DNA from: a virus
DNA: 22,213 nucleotides
Direction: 5' to 3' (one strand)
IMG/VR virus record: IMGVR_UViG_3300035698_018411
Coordinates: 1 to 22,213 of that record
The notes below the pieces were generated by a model. It searched no databases. It had not been told where the DNA came from and saw only the letters and a program-made list of their open reading frames with translations. Of the stretch, positions 5,257 to 14,239 are shown piece after piece. Each line of letters starts with the position of its first letter. The stretch's first letter is position 1. Position numbers and translations under genes: made by a program.

Positions 5257-6758
5257 CATATAAAGCGTACAAATTAGACGACGCGTATAATGTAGCGATT
5301 TTCAATTACAAGAAGGAAGTAGTGCAGATTAAGGACATGGTTGAGGAATTCAATGTTTTCTTTGATATTTTCAATCAGGTTTCAAAAATAGAGTTAGTAA
5401 TACAGGATGCAGTAGGTTTACTTGAAAAGATGCCAATCATTGGGGATGAGCAAGTACTCATCTCTTTCAAGTCAACACAATTAGAAGTAGCAAATCATAT
5501 TTTCTTTGAGACTGAAGTTAATATGCTCTTTCAGATTTACAAAATATCTGATAGAAAGCAAACTGCTAACAGAGCTAGCACATATAAACTTCACGGGATT
5601 TCCCAAGAAGGTATTAACAATATGCGTTATGCTGTGTACCGTTCGTACATAGATATGAAAGCAGAAGATATGGTAGCTAGTATTTTCGAAGAATTCATGG
5701 TTCCTTCTGATTCTGAATTTGATGTGTACGGTAAGAATCAAGATATAGATTCTGATGATGCGGACGGTAAATACGCATTAGTTTTCACTGGAGAAAAACC
5801 TCTTGATGCTATTAACATTGTTGCTAAAGAAGCTAAACGTTATAGTGGTGGGAGTAAAGCATCTAATTATGTGTTCTTTCAAACTAAAGATCGCTGGGTT
5901 TTCAAAACTTTAGATGGTTTGATTTCTGAAAATCGTGACCTACGAGATGCTGGTGGAGAAGGATATGTTCAAGATCTTTATTACTTAGATCCCAGAATTG
6001 AAACTGAAGATACTAAAACTATTTTCGGTAAAAACATCCGAGCAGATCAAAAAATATTGTCACTTCATATCAATCGTCAATTAGATAATTCTGACAATCT
6101 AGAAAAAGGTTTATTCAATCACACTACTCAAACGATTGATACTTTGACTAAGAGATTCACGAATGATGGATTCATTTATGATGAAAATAAAGAAGACATT
6201 GCACATTTAGAAAATCTCAAATCACCTACTAGACCACATGTACATGCACCTGAAAGTATATACGCAGCTGAAGGAACTGCTACTCGTTTGGAAGAATTTC
6301 GAGTAAAGAACTTCCTGATTTCTCATATTGGGCCTGAATATTATGATCCTGAGATTTTCACTGAAGCAATGAAGGATGCTGATCCTCAATTAAAGAATCC
6401 ACGGAAACTTCATGAATTCTATAAATTCGATTATGCTTCAAGAGTTAAGCTTAACAATATCGTTGTAGCAGTGTCAGTACCCGGAAATACAGATCTAGAT
6501 ATTGGGCAACTTATCAATCTCAATATTGTAGGTAACAATCTCCAATCACCAGACACTCAAGAAAAAACTGCGCTTAACAGATTGTTAGGTAGCGAAAAAT
6601 ATGGTGGATATTTTATAATCACAACACTCAGACACGCGTATTCAAAAAATGGTGAACAATTTGTAACACACTTTCAATGTGTTAAAGACGTTTACACTTC
6701 AACTTTATCTGGATATTCCGCAGATAATACTGCTGTACAACAAGATATTTCAACATGA
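5253..6758 (+). CDS. 27: gp27-like baseplate hub protein
   Basis: The product has 501 residues, longer than T4 gp27 (391). The N-terminal barrel region contains the typical FDIFNQVSKIELVIQDA segment followed by MPIIGDEQVLISFKS. A helical-plus-strand middle includes MKAEDMVASIFEEFMVPS and GEKPLDAINIVAKEAKRYSGG, with YVFFQTKDRWVFKTLDGLI next, as in gp27/gp44-type hubs. The end (GGYFIITTLRHAYSKNGEQFVTHFQCVKD) corresponds to the FYVDEVIHELSNNNSVTH-type end of T4 gp27. gp27 is the trimeric hub that carries gp5, and the gp5 gene follows with an ATGA overlap, which supports the pairing. The extra length is mostly an insertion around residues 290-370. It begins at the ATG overlapping the gp53 stop with no clear ribosome site, so expression likely depends on coupling. 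Confidence 0.78.
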   Translation: MTYKAYKLDDAYNVAIFNYKKEVVQIKDMVEEFNVFFDIFNQVSKIELVIQDAVGLLEKMPIIGDEQVLISFKSTQLEVANHIFFETEVNMLFQIYKISDRKQTANRASTYKLHGISQEGINNMRYAVYRSYIDMKAEDMVASIFEEFMVPSDSEFDVYGKNQDIDSDDADGKYALVFTGEKPLDAINIVAKEAKRYSGGSKASNYVFFQTKDRWVFKTLDGLISENRDLRDAGGEGYVQDLYYLDPRIETEDTKTIFGKNIRADQKILSLHINRQLDNSDNLEKGLFNHTTQTIDTLTKRFTNDGFIYDENKEDIAHLENLKSPTRPHVHAPESIYAAEGTATRLEEFRVKNFLISHIGPEYYDPEIFTEAMKDADPQLKNPRKLHEFYKFDYASRVKLNNIVVAVSVPGNTDLDIGQLINLNIVGNNLQSPDTQEKTALNRLLGSEKYGGYFIITTLRHAYSKNGEQFVTHFQCVKDVYTSTLSGYSADNTAVQQDIST

Positions 6759-8611
6759 GTATAATCACAGATCAATTTAGATGGTTCTTTGGTGTTGTAG
6801 AAAATAACAATGACCCAGTGCAAGTAGGTAGAGTTCAAGTGAGGTGTTTCAACCTTCACACACAGGATAAAGATTTACTCCCTACAGAAGAACTTCCATG
6901 GGCACAAGTAGTGATGCCTTCTAATAGTGCATCTCTCGGTGATGCTGGTTGGACTCCCACAGGAATGCTTAATGGTTCTTGGGTTTTTGGTTTTTTCGCC
7001 GATGGTGAAGATAAGCAACGACCTTTTGTCCTTGGTACTATTCCAGGTATACCGTTTGATCGCCCAAATCCTGAATTGGGTTTTAATGATCCTAATGGTT
7101 TCTATCCTTCTAGACTAGGTGAACCAGACGTTAACCGTCTCGCTAAATCTGATGGAAATGAGCATACTTCAATTGGATTTCGAAATGCTCTTGTAGATGC
7201 TTTGATTGAAGAACCTATTCCAAACAGAGATTCTATTTACCCACAAAATCATGTACGTGAAACTGAGTCTGGTCACTTTGTAGAGTTTGATGATACGCCT
7301 GGCGCAAATAGAATGACTCACTTCCATAATTCTGGAACAAGTGAGGAAGTCCATCCCAATGGTGATCGTGTCTCGCGAGTGATGGGTGACAACTTCGAAG
7401 TGAGATTCGGTGATGACAAAATTCATGTACACGGAGACGTTAAGGTTTTTGTTGATGGTGATTCAACGGTATATGTACGTAACAATGCTGAAATTCAAGT
7501 AGATGGTAACTTAGCTACCTTCGTACAAGGTGATTACACGCTGGATGTCACTGGAAATTACGCAGTGAGAGCAAAAGGCAGTCTCACACATAGTACTGAT
7601 GGTGATGCTTTGCTTAGTTCTGTTGGAAACTATACTGTTAAATCTTCTGAGATTGATATAAATACTGGTGAGGGTGATATTAGTCTTTACTCTGCTGGAG
7701 ATATTCGTGGTTGGTACTGCGATGATTTTGTTTTTCAGAACACTTGCATTTTTGTAGGCCCTTCAGCATCTGGTGCTGTATTGAAACCTGGCTATGATGA
7801 TAATGGAAGACCTGTTATTAATTACGGTGCAGATAACCCAGTATATACTAATGCTGGCGGAACTTCATATGATCCTGGAGATCCACTTGCACCTCAATCG
7901 CAAGGTGGTCCTTCATCGGGTTCTATTTCACCAGCAGCAACAATTACTGAAAAGAGCAGTTCAAGTTCTGGTGGATCTTCGGCAAGTACAGATGGTGAAC
8001 TTGGATCCTTGTCAGCAAGGTACGAATCTAACGGTAACCCTTGCGCGATCGGTAATGATAGAGTCGGTGGACCTAGTTATGGTAAATATCAAATTGCTAC
8101 AAGAGTTGGTACATTTAAAAGTTTCATGTCATATCTGAGTAAGAACCACCCAGAGTATCATAAGACATTACAAAATGGTGGAGGCACAAGTTCTGCTAAA
8201 GCTGGATCTGGAAAATTCAAAACAGCTTGGAAATCTATCTGTTCGAAAGATGGTTTCGCTTCAGCCCAACATAATTTCATTCAAGCAACACATTACGAAC
8301 ACCCAAAGAGAGCATTGAAAAAGAAAGGGTTCGATCTAGACACGCGCTCAAAAGCAGTTAAAGATGTTGTTTGGTCTACTGCAGTACAGCATGGCCCAAA
8401 CTCTTCAGTATTCAAAATTGCGTTAGATAAATCTGGTGGTGCTTCTGCAACTGACAAAGCTTTCATCAATGCGGTATACGATGAAAGAGGAAGAGAATCT
8501 GGTGGAGTACTTGTCAGATTTAAAAGAAGTACGTCTGGTGTTCAAGCATCAGTTAGAAGAAGATTTGCTAGCGAACGTAAAGGTGCGCTAGCTTCACTCG
8601 CAAAAGGATAA
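6755..8611 (+). CDS. 5: gp5 baseplate central spike with C-terminal muralytic-like domain
   Basis: The protein has 618 residues. Residues 1-100 form the gp5 OB-fold domain (FRWFFGVVENNNDPVQVGRVQVR, then LPWAQVVMP and FADGEDKQRPFVLGTIPG). Residues 165-205 are the linker with ESGHFVEFDDTPG. Residues 225-318 are an 8-residue-period beta-helix: V at 225, 233, 241, 249, 257, 265 and G two residues later in most turns, continuing through G275, G283, G291, G307 and G315. The T4 lysozyme insertion before the helix is absent. After a Ser/Gly linker (400-413), residues 417-618 form a lysozyme-superfamily-like domain with YESNGNPCAI and DRVGGPSYGKYQ. E424 is the likely catalytic acid and D435 is conserved-looking. 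gp5 punctures the envelope and digests peptidoglycan. OB and helix calls are firm; the enzyme class of the C-terminal domain is inferred from the E-S-x-G...GG-x-SYG-x-YQ pattern. Confidence 0.88.
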   Translation: MSIITDQFRWFFGVVENNNDPVQVGRVQVRCFNLHTQDKDLLPTEELPWAQVVMPSNSASLGDAGWTPTGMLNGSWVFGFFADGEDKQRPFVLGTIPGIPFDRPNPELGFNDPNGFYPSRLGEPDVNRLAKSDGNEHTSIGFRNALVDALIEEPIPNRDSIYPQNHVRETESGHFVEFDDTPGANRMTHFHNSGTSEEVHPNGDRVSRVMGDNFEVRFGDDKIHVHGDVKVFVDGDSTVYVRNNAEIQVDGNLATFVQGDYTLDVTGNYAVRAKGSLTHSTDGDALLSSVGNYTVKSSEIDINTGEGDISLYSAGDIRGWYCDDFVFQNTCIFVGPSASGAVLKPGYDDNGRPVINYGADNPVYTNAGGTSYDPGDPLAPQSQGGPSSGSISPAATITEKSSSSSGGSSASTDGELGSLSARYESNGNPCAIGNDRVGGPSYGKYQIATRVGTFKSFMSYLSKNHPEYHKTLQNGGGTSSAKAGSGKFKTAWKSICSKDGFASAQHNFIQATHYEHPKRALKKKGFDLDTRSKAVKDVVWSTAVQHGPNSSVFKIALDKSGGASATDKAFINAVYDERGRESGGVLVRFKRSTSGVQASVRRRFASERKGALASLAKG

Positions 8612-8613
8612 AA

Positions 8614-9009
8614 ATGAGAGAATCCCAAGAAACAATTTTTCACGATCTTTCTTTAAATATGGTAGCACACCCATTAACTGGTAATGTAAAGACTGTGAAG
8701 AACACAGATGCTATTAAGCAAGCTGTGAAAATGATTGTGTTACATAATTTCTATGAGAAACCTTATAATCCAACCTTTGGAGGCAACATCTTAGCTATGC
8801 TCTTTGATAACATGACTGATATGACAACATTCATGATTCAGAAAAACATAGCTTTAGCGTTACAAAATTATGAGCCAAGAATATTATTACTTGATGTGCG
8901 TGTACGAGCTGCTACAGATTTGAATACTTTAGGAGTCACCGTTGTCTTTAAACCCATAAACGAAATAGAAACACAAACAGTAAACGTGATTCTAGAGAGA
9001 GTTCGATGA
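8614..9009 (+). CDS. 25: gp25 baseplate wedge protein
   Basis: The product has 131 residues, almost the length of T4 gp25 (132). The GPW/gp25 family core is clear: a VKTVKNTDAIKQAVKMIVLHNFYEKPYNPTFG block, then a helix with MLFDNMTDMTTFMIQKNIALALQNYEPRI containing the conserved EPR, and strands with VRVRAATDLNTLGVTVVF. gp25 is the wedge subunit whose relatives occur in all contractile tail systems, where it contacts gp6 and the sheath. It follows the gp5 stop by 2 nt with an AAAAGG ribosome site. Its TGA overlaps the ATG of the kinase-like gene (ATGA). Confidence 0.93.
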   Translation: MRESQETIFHDLSLNMVAHPLTGNVKTVKNTDAIKQAVKMIVLHNFYEKPYNPTFGGNILAMLFDNMTDMTTFMIQKNIALALQNYEPRILLLDVRVRAATDLNTLGVTVVFKPINEIETQTVNVILERVR

Positions 9010-9722
9010 AAACTTTTAATCAATTCAATGAATCAAATAACAAAGCTCAATCCCGTTGGGAATCACAAGCTGGAATTAAATTCGGGAGTAAGAGTGAACA
9101 AACTATTTTTCGCAGTGCGTATAGCAATCCCGATATAGCAGAACATGAAATTAGAAAAATGGGCTATACATCCGCTGGAGAAGGTTACTTTTCTGTAGTA
9201 TTTAAAAAATCTGGATCTAAAAATGTCATTAAGCTTAACCTGATTAGGGATAAATGTTGGTTACAGTTTGCAGAATTAGCGATGAAAGATTCTAACAGTA
9301 AACATTCACCTAGAATTCCTTGGATGAAAGTATATGGGGAAGAGAAAAAATTCTTTATTGTTGCAATGGAACCTTTGTTATCATTGGAAAATCACAATAA
9401 TCTTAAACTAATTAAAAATAAAAATGATCTTTGTGCATTAGCTATGGACGTTGATTTACACGATACTGAACTTGGGATTGTGTTAGAAAGATATGCTGCG
9501 CTACACTTGTATAGAAAGATACAATATCCAAAGCATGAAGAGATCATTCAAGAATCACTGCAAAATTATGTAGTATCCAGCGCATATGTTTCATCTAGTA
9601 TAGCAAAAGCTTTTGTAAAAATGCGGAAATTCAGGGGCACATGCTTTAATGATTTACACCTCGGTAACGTAATGTTAAGACAGCGCGATAACAATTTAGT
9701 CATAACAGACCCATGGGCATAA
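9006..9722 (+). CDS. Protein-kinase-like protein with capsid-targeting-like N-terminus
   Basis: The 238-residue product has the main kinase landmarks in order: a glycine-rich loop AGEGYFSVVF (57-66), a candidate ATP lysine K76 in NVIKLNL, a hinge-like FIVAMEPLLSL (117-127), a catalytic-loop-like CFNDLHLGNVMLR (D216, N221), and a metal-binding Asp in ITDPWA (D235, in place of DFG). It ends three residues after that Asp, so the activation segment and later C-lobe helices are missing. Related minimal kinases exist in other marine phages, from memory. The start MKTFNQFNES resembles the MKTYQEFIAE capsid-targeting peptide of T4 internal proteins. An AGAGAGAG ribosome site precedes the ATG, which overlaps the gp25 stop. 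Substrate is unknown; it could phosphorylate host or virion proteins, or be an inactive structural relative. Confidence 0.65.
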   Translation: MKTFNQFNESNNKAQSRWESQAGIKFGSKSEQTIFRSAYSNPDIAEHEIRKMGYTSAGEGYFSVVFKKSGSKNVIKLNLIRDKCWLQFAELAMKDSNSKHSPRIPWMKVYGEEKKFFIVAMEPLLSLENHNNLKLIKNKNDLCALAMDVDLHDTELGIVLERYAALHLYRKIQYPKHEEIIQESLQNYVVSSAYVSSSIAKAFVKMRKFRGTCFNDLHLGNVMLRQRDNNLVITDPWA

Positions 9723-9728
9723 AAACAA

Positions 9729-11576
9729 ATGACAGCTAACACTACAATAGCAGTAACCTCTTTAGATTTTGATGAGATTGTTTCATCTATCAAGACTTAC
9801 GTGCAAACACAAACAGAATTTGAAGACTATAATTTTGAAGGAAGCGTAATGAATATGCTTATCAAAATTCTAGCGTATAACACTTATCAAAATAATTTCC
9901 AAGTAAGTATGCTTGGTAATGAAGCATATTTAGATTCTTCTCAGATTCGCGCTAACATTGTATCAAAAGCAAAAGGTTTGGGTTACACTCCTACTTCTGC
10001 GAGATCAGCGACGACATCGTTAAACGTTACACACACTAATGTTACTGCTGATTCTTTAACACTTCCACGCGGCACTATTTTTGCTGTAACTGGAAATGAT
10101 GGAGAATCAATAAGGTTTGTTTCACAGGCTGCAAAGACACTCTATAAGGCAGATTCTTATACTGGCGATGTTGTTATTTACGAAGGATATGATTTAACCG
10201 AAAGATTTACTGTTAATGAAGCATCTCCAATTCTATACACTATTTCAAACCCTGGCGTAGATCTTGCTTCTGTAGTTGTAAATGTACGCTCTGCTCAAGG
10301 ATCTTCAGTCCTTGTTAAGCATTCATTAGCAAATGACATTACTCTTACAACTGCAACGTCTCCAGTATACTTTGTGTATGAGACTTTTAATGGTCTATTT
10401 TCCGTATACTTTGGTGATGATGTAATTGGTAAAAAAGTTAGCACTGGAAACATTGTAGAAATTACTTACAGAGTAACAAAAGATATTGTAGGTAATGACA
10501 TCCCAACAACTGCCACTTTCAATTCAGGGGACAGTGATCTACGCGTAAACAGTGTAGATAGTGTATCTGTAGGTGGTGCAAAGAAAGAAACAGAAACTTC
10601 TATAAAATTCAGTGCACCTAAGAACTTTCAAACACAAAATCGTGCTGTGTTAAGCACTGATTATGAATCAATCATTCTCAACAATCACGGTAACCTTATT
10701 AACTCTTTGAGAACATGGGGTGGTGAAGAAAATACTCCACCAGTTTACGGTAAAGTTTTTGCAGCAATTCAGCCTTCTGGTAGTGCTACATATCTATCTA
10801 CTACACAGAAAAATCTAATTGCTGCAACTATTCGTGATTATAGTGTGATGGGTATTCAATTAGAATTCATTGATCCAAGTTACATTTACATTAATCCAAC
10901 AATTAATGTTTACTACGACAGTACATTAACAAGTCTCAGTGGGCAACAAGTTGGTGCTAAAGTAAGTGCAGTAGTACAAGCATATGAATTAGATAAACTT
11001 GGTAAATTCACTAATCCTAAATTCAGATTATCAGAATTCTTAACAGCAATTGATGCAGCTGATTCTTCAATTTCTCATAATGTTACAACTACTAAACTTC
11101 AGAAAAGATTTGCCCCTACACTTGGATCAAATACAAAATATACCGTTAACTTCGGTAAAAGTATTATGAATAGAACTGGAATATCTTCTCTTAGTTCTAC
11201 ATCATTTACATACGAAAGTAATGTATCATATTTTGATGATGATTCTGCTGGAAATGTCCGCATTTATCACTTTAATACTTCTGAAGTAAAAACATATTCT
11301 AACCTTCTAGCAGGGACTCTAGATTATGACACTGGAATTATTATTCTCTCAGAGTTTAATCCTTCTGCTACACCTTCTGATGATGGTGAAATTAGACTTT
11401 ATATCGATCCCGATGGATACAATCTAGATGTAGATAAATACTTACTAATGGTCTTCAGTGATGTTCTTGTGAATGTCTATGATGAGCTAAATGTAAATGC
11501 AGCTACGTCAGTTACAGTTTCTACAACAGGCTCAGTTACACAAATCAATGAAACATCAATTGGCACATTTGTATGA
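9729..11576 (+). CDS. 6: gp6 baseplate wedge protein
   Basis: The protein has 615 residues (T4 gp6: 660). The start, LDFDEIVSSIKTYVQTQTEFEDYNFEGSVMNMLIKILAYNTYQNNFQVSMLGNEAYLDSSQIRANIV in outline, is the standard gp6 opening. Next come AKGLGYTPTSARSA, the Baseplate_J-like strand region with VYFGDDVIGKKVSTGNIVEI (about 225-245) and a conserved segment INPTINVYYDSTLTSL. gp6 dimers build the inner ring of the baseplate that holds wedges together and transmits the contraction signal. The gene follows the kinase-like gene by 6 nt with no obvious ribosome site and overlaps the next gene by 4 nt. Confidence 0.9.
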   Translation: MTANTTIAVTSLDFDEIVSSIKTYVQTQTEFEDYNFEGSVMNMLIKILAYNTYQNNFQVSMLGNEAYLDSSQIRANIVSKAKGLGYTPTSARSATTSLNVTHTNVTADSLTLPRGTIFAVTGNDGESIRFVSQAAKTLYKADSYTGDVVIYEGYDLTERFTVNEASPILYTISNPGVDLASVVVNVRSAQGSSVLVKHSLANDITLTTATSPVYFVYETFNGLFSVYFGDDVIGKKVSTGNIVEITYRVTKDIVGNDIPTTATFNSGDSDLRVNSVDSVSVGGAKKETETSIKFSAPKNFQTQNRAVLSTDYESIILNNHGNLINSLRTWGGEENTPPVYGKVFAAIQPSGSATYLSTTQKNLIAATIRDYSVMGIQLEFIDPSYIYINPTINVYYDSTLTSLSGQQVGAKVSAVVQAYELDKLGKFTNPKFRLSEFLTAIDAADSSISHNVTTTKLQKRFAPTLGSNTKYTVNFGKSIMNRTGISSLSSTSFTYESNVSYFDDDSAGNVRIYHFNTSEVKTYSNLLAGTLDYDTGIIILSEFNPSATPSDDGEIRLYIDPDGYNLDVDKYLLMVFSDVLVNVYDELNVNAATSVTVSTTGSVTQINETSIGTFV

Positions 11577-14212
11577 GTAACAAAACTTCTACATTCGTAG
11601 AAAATCAATTTCCTTTCTTTGTGAGAGAAGAAGGACAAAAGCTTATTGCTTTTGTGAAGAGATACTATGAGTCAGAAGAACAGACTGGGAATTATGTCGA
11701 TGTTCTAGAAAACATGTTGAACAATACGGACATTGATGAGAGTGATGATACTTATTTAGAATACATTGCTAATGAAATAATCCCATTGATTCCAGATAGA
11801 ATTGTAACTGATAAGCGCAAGCTCATGAAGCACATTGTAGAAGTTTACCGCGCGCGAGGAGCTCCTATTGGTTACCGTATTTTATTCCGTGCTTTGTTCA
11901 ATGAAGAAATCGACCTTTATTTCCCAGGTGATGATATACTTCGTGCATCAGATGGTCGATGGGTTGAAGAAGTTGCTATTAAAATGCTTAACATCTCAGG
12001 CACTGCTACAGATGTCACAGGTAATAGAATTATTGGTGCTACTTCACTTGCATCTGCTACTGTAGATAGAGTTGAAATTCGAATCTCTCGTGGCGCTAAT
12101 ATTTACTATGCATATCTAGAAAATGTTGTTGGAACTTTTCAACCTGGTGAAAACATTTCAAATATTGATGGAACAATTTCATTTAGTATCGATGATTCAG
12201 ATGCAGGGCCGCTTCAATTCTTAACATTAACTGCCGATGGTGGTTATGGACATGAAGTAGGAGATTTAGTTGCTGTTGTTACTAGTGGAATTGGATCTGC
12301 TGCTGTTGCTACAATTACTGGAACTCGCGCAGATTCTGCTGTCGATTTTTACGTAGCAAATGGTGGCGCAGGATATAGTACAAACACTACAATTATAACG
12401 GAAACAGTAGAGGGTGGGGTTGGTTCTGCAGCGGAATTTAGAGTCACTGCAGTTAAAGCACCTTATATTACCTTCGATATTTACAGTGATCTCATTGATT
12501 ATGTCGCAGATGTTCCTATAGGTAATGCTAACAATTATGTTGCAGGAATTAATGAATGTTCATTTTGGCCAGCAAATAACAATATCGTTCTTACTGCTCA
12601 TGGATTTGAAAACAATAATGATGTACGCTTTTTCTACGCTGCATCTAATACTGGAGTCCTAGGTGTTTCTGATAATGGGTCTATAGATTACTACATTATA
12701 AACAAAACAGATGACGGATTTCAAGTATCATTGACATCAGGTGGGGCAGCTGTTGATATTCTAGATAATGGAACAGCTAATGTAACAAAAGCTTCTGCAA
12801 ATATGGCGTACGCAAATTCTGGTACTTCAATGGCTACTGCTTTAGGAACTACAGCATCTAACACTGGAACAATATCTACTATCACAACTGTTAATAGCGG
12901 GTATGGATATTATGGAGTGAAACCTGTAGGTATCGCTAAATACACTGCATTAGCTGCCCAACAACATAATGACACTGTTAACGGGGGTATTTATGGTGAA
13001 AATGCAAGTATTCTCTCAACATATAAAACTGGCACAATAACCGATGCCCGAGTTACTCTACAAGGTGTAGCATATGGTTCTGGAGAAATTGTTACATTAT
13101 CAAATAGCAGAACAACATCATCACCCGGTGTTGCTATAGCTGTCGCTTCTTCAATCATCAAATTTGTTGGGCGATATACAGATACTAAAGGTTGGTTAAG
13201 TTGGAACAAATATCTCCAAGATAATCAATATTACCAAGAATTTTCATATGAGATTCAGTCAACGCAAAATCTCAAAAATTATCGTAAAACAGTTGAATCA
13301 GTAATTCATCCTGCAGGTATCAAAATGTTTGGGCGGGTTAACTTACATTTACCAGTTCAAAGCCTTGTAGTAGCAGATGAAAATAACATTGTTCTTAAAC
13401 AAGTAATTGCTAACACAAGTTTGGCGTTAAGTTTTACAAGATCTACAACTGCTGTGAAAGATAAATTAACAACAGTTGGTGGTGCTTTTGGTGCAGTTGC
13501 TGCTAATGATAATATCACTATTTCAAAAGCTCATCGAAATTCTGGAACTTATGTAGTAGATTCCGTGATTGATAGTAATAACGTTTACGTCAAAAATACT
13601 GATGTATATGTTAAAGTTCTACCGACACAACAGACAAGTAATGGATACACTTTCTCAGCACGTGCGAACACAATTATTAATGCAGCTGGTTGGAGTGCTA
13701 ACATTGCTGTTGGTGATGATGTATACACGCGTAACACTATCAACCCTGTAAATTCGGGTGGTCCTTTCTTAGTAGTCTCAAGTAACAATAGTCATTTAGA
13801 AGTTAATGGATATGATGGAAATACAATACCATTTACACTTTCTGCTAATGATTCTTCAGCATCTATTGAAATACGAAAGGAGTATGCTTTCCCAAGTAAC
13901 AATGATGTTGCTGTTGTGTTCGTTGCTACTGGTAATTTAGTGAATCGTGCTAATCATGAATTCACAAACACAGCACCAGTGATTTTCTATAATGTTGCAA
14001 ATACAGTTACTCTTAATTTCGTAGAAGAAACAACATACTACGTTGCAAACACTACACTGAATAGTTTTCAACTTCTTACTTCGTTGAGTTCAACAAGTGT
14101 AATAGATGTTGGCTCTGCAGGTTCTGCTGACTTAGAGCCTACTTTACTTCAAGTTGATATTAGTAGATTTTCTAACACATATATTTACAGCAACAACACT
14201 ATAGTCACATAA
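11573..14212 (+). CDS. Large baseplate structural protein, gp7-like by position
   Basis: The product has 879 residues. The first 135 form a well-conserved domain of marine T4-like phages: QFPFFVREEGQKLIAFVKRYYE, then VLENMLNNTDIDES, DKRKLMKHIVEVYRARGAPIGYRILFRALFNEEIDLYFPGDDILRASDGRWV. After that the protein is beta-rich, with Gly-Gly-x-Gly-Tyr/His repeat units near 222-250 and 262-293, each ending in a G-SAA segment. This pattern is common in phage beta-helical or beta-sandwich structural modules. A helix-containing segment KGWLSWNKYLQDNQYYQEFSYEI precedes a VESVIHPAGIKMFG motif. T4 gp7 (1032 aa) lies between gp6 and gp8 and initiates wedge assembly; synteny suggests the same role, but I see no gp7-specific motif. 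The stop lies inside the promoter-like box upstream of gp8. Confidence 0.6.
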   Translation: MSNKTSTFVENQFPFFVREEGQKLIAFVKRYYESEEQTGNYVDVLENMLNNTDIDESDDTYLEYIANEIIPLIPDRIVTDKRKLMKHIVEVYRARGAPIGYRILFRALFNEEIDLYFPGDDILRASDGRWVEEVAIKMLNISGTATDVTGNRIIGATSLASATVDRVEIRISRGANIYYAYLENVVGTFQPGENISNIDGTISFSIDDSDAGPLQFLTLTADGGYGHEVGDLVAVVTSGIGSAAVATITGTRADSAVDFYVANGGAGYSTNTTIITETVEGGVGSAAEFRVTAVKAPYITFDIYSDLIDYVADVPIGNANNYVAGINECSFWPANNNIVLTAHGFENNNDVRFFYAASNTGVLGVSDNGSIDYYIINKTDDGFQVSLTSGGAAVDILDNGTANVTKASANMAYANSGTSMATALGTTASNTGTISTITTVNSGYGYYGVKPVGIAKYTALAAQQHNDTVNGGIYGENASILSTYKTGTITDARVTLQGVAYGSGEIVTLSNSRTTSSPGVAIAVASSIIKFVGRYTDTKGWLSWNKYLQDNQYYQEFSYEIQSTQNLKNYRKTVESVIHPAGIKMFGRVNLHLPVQSLVVADENNIVLKQVIANTSLALSFTRSTTAVKDKLTTVGGAFGAVAANDNITISKAHRNSGTYVVDSVIDSNNVYVKNTDVYVKVLPTQQTSNGYTFSARANTIINAAGWSANIAVGDDVYTRNTINPVNSGGPFLVVSSNNSHLEVNGYDGNTIPFTLSANDSSASIEIRKEYAFPSNNDVAVVFVATGNLVNRANHEFTNTAPVIFYNVANTVTLNFVEETTYYVANTTLNSFQLLTSLSSTSVIDVGSAGSADLEPTLLQVDISRFSNTYIYSNNTIVT

Positions 14213-14215
14213 ATA
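14208..14215 (+). promoter_or_regulatory. Variant T4-type late promoter upstream of gp8
   Basis: CATAAATA, identical to the box before gp48 and inside the same 11-mer TCACATAAATA (14205-14215). It overlaps the TAA stop of the upstream gene (14210-14212) and lies 24 nt before the gp8 ATG. A GGAG ribosome site at 14229-14232, 7 nt before the ATG, is among the best in the window. Confidence 0.6.
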
Positions 14216-14239
14216 ACTAATATCCTCTGGAGTTACTTA

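Noticed and set aside
7657-7664. Exact TATAAATA inside gp5
   Set aside because: It codes for ordinary gp5 residues, and no gene starts within 900 nt downstream. A few such matches are expected by chance in AT-rich DNA of this length.
12988-12995. Minus-strand CATAAATA inside the gp7-like gene
   Set aside because: It is antisense with no leftward gene downstream; chance match.
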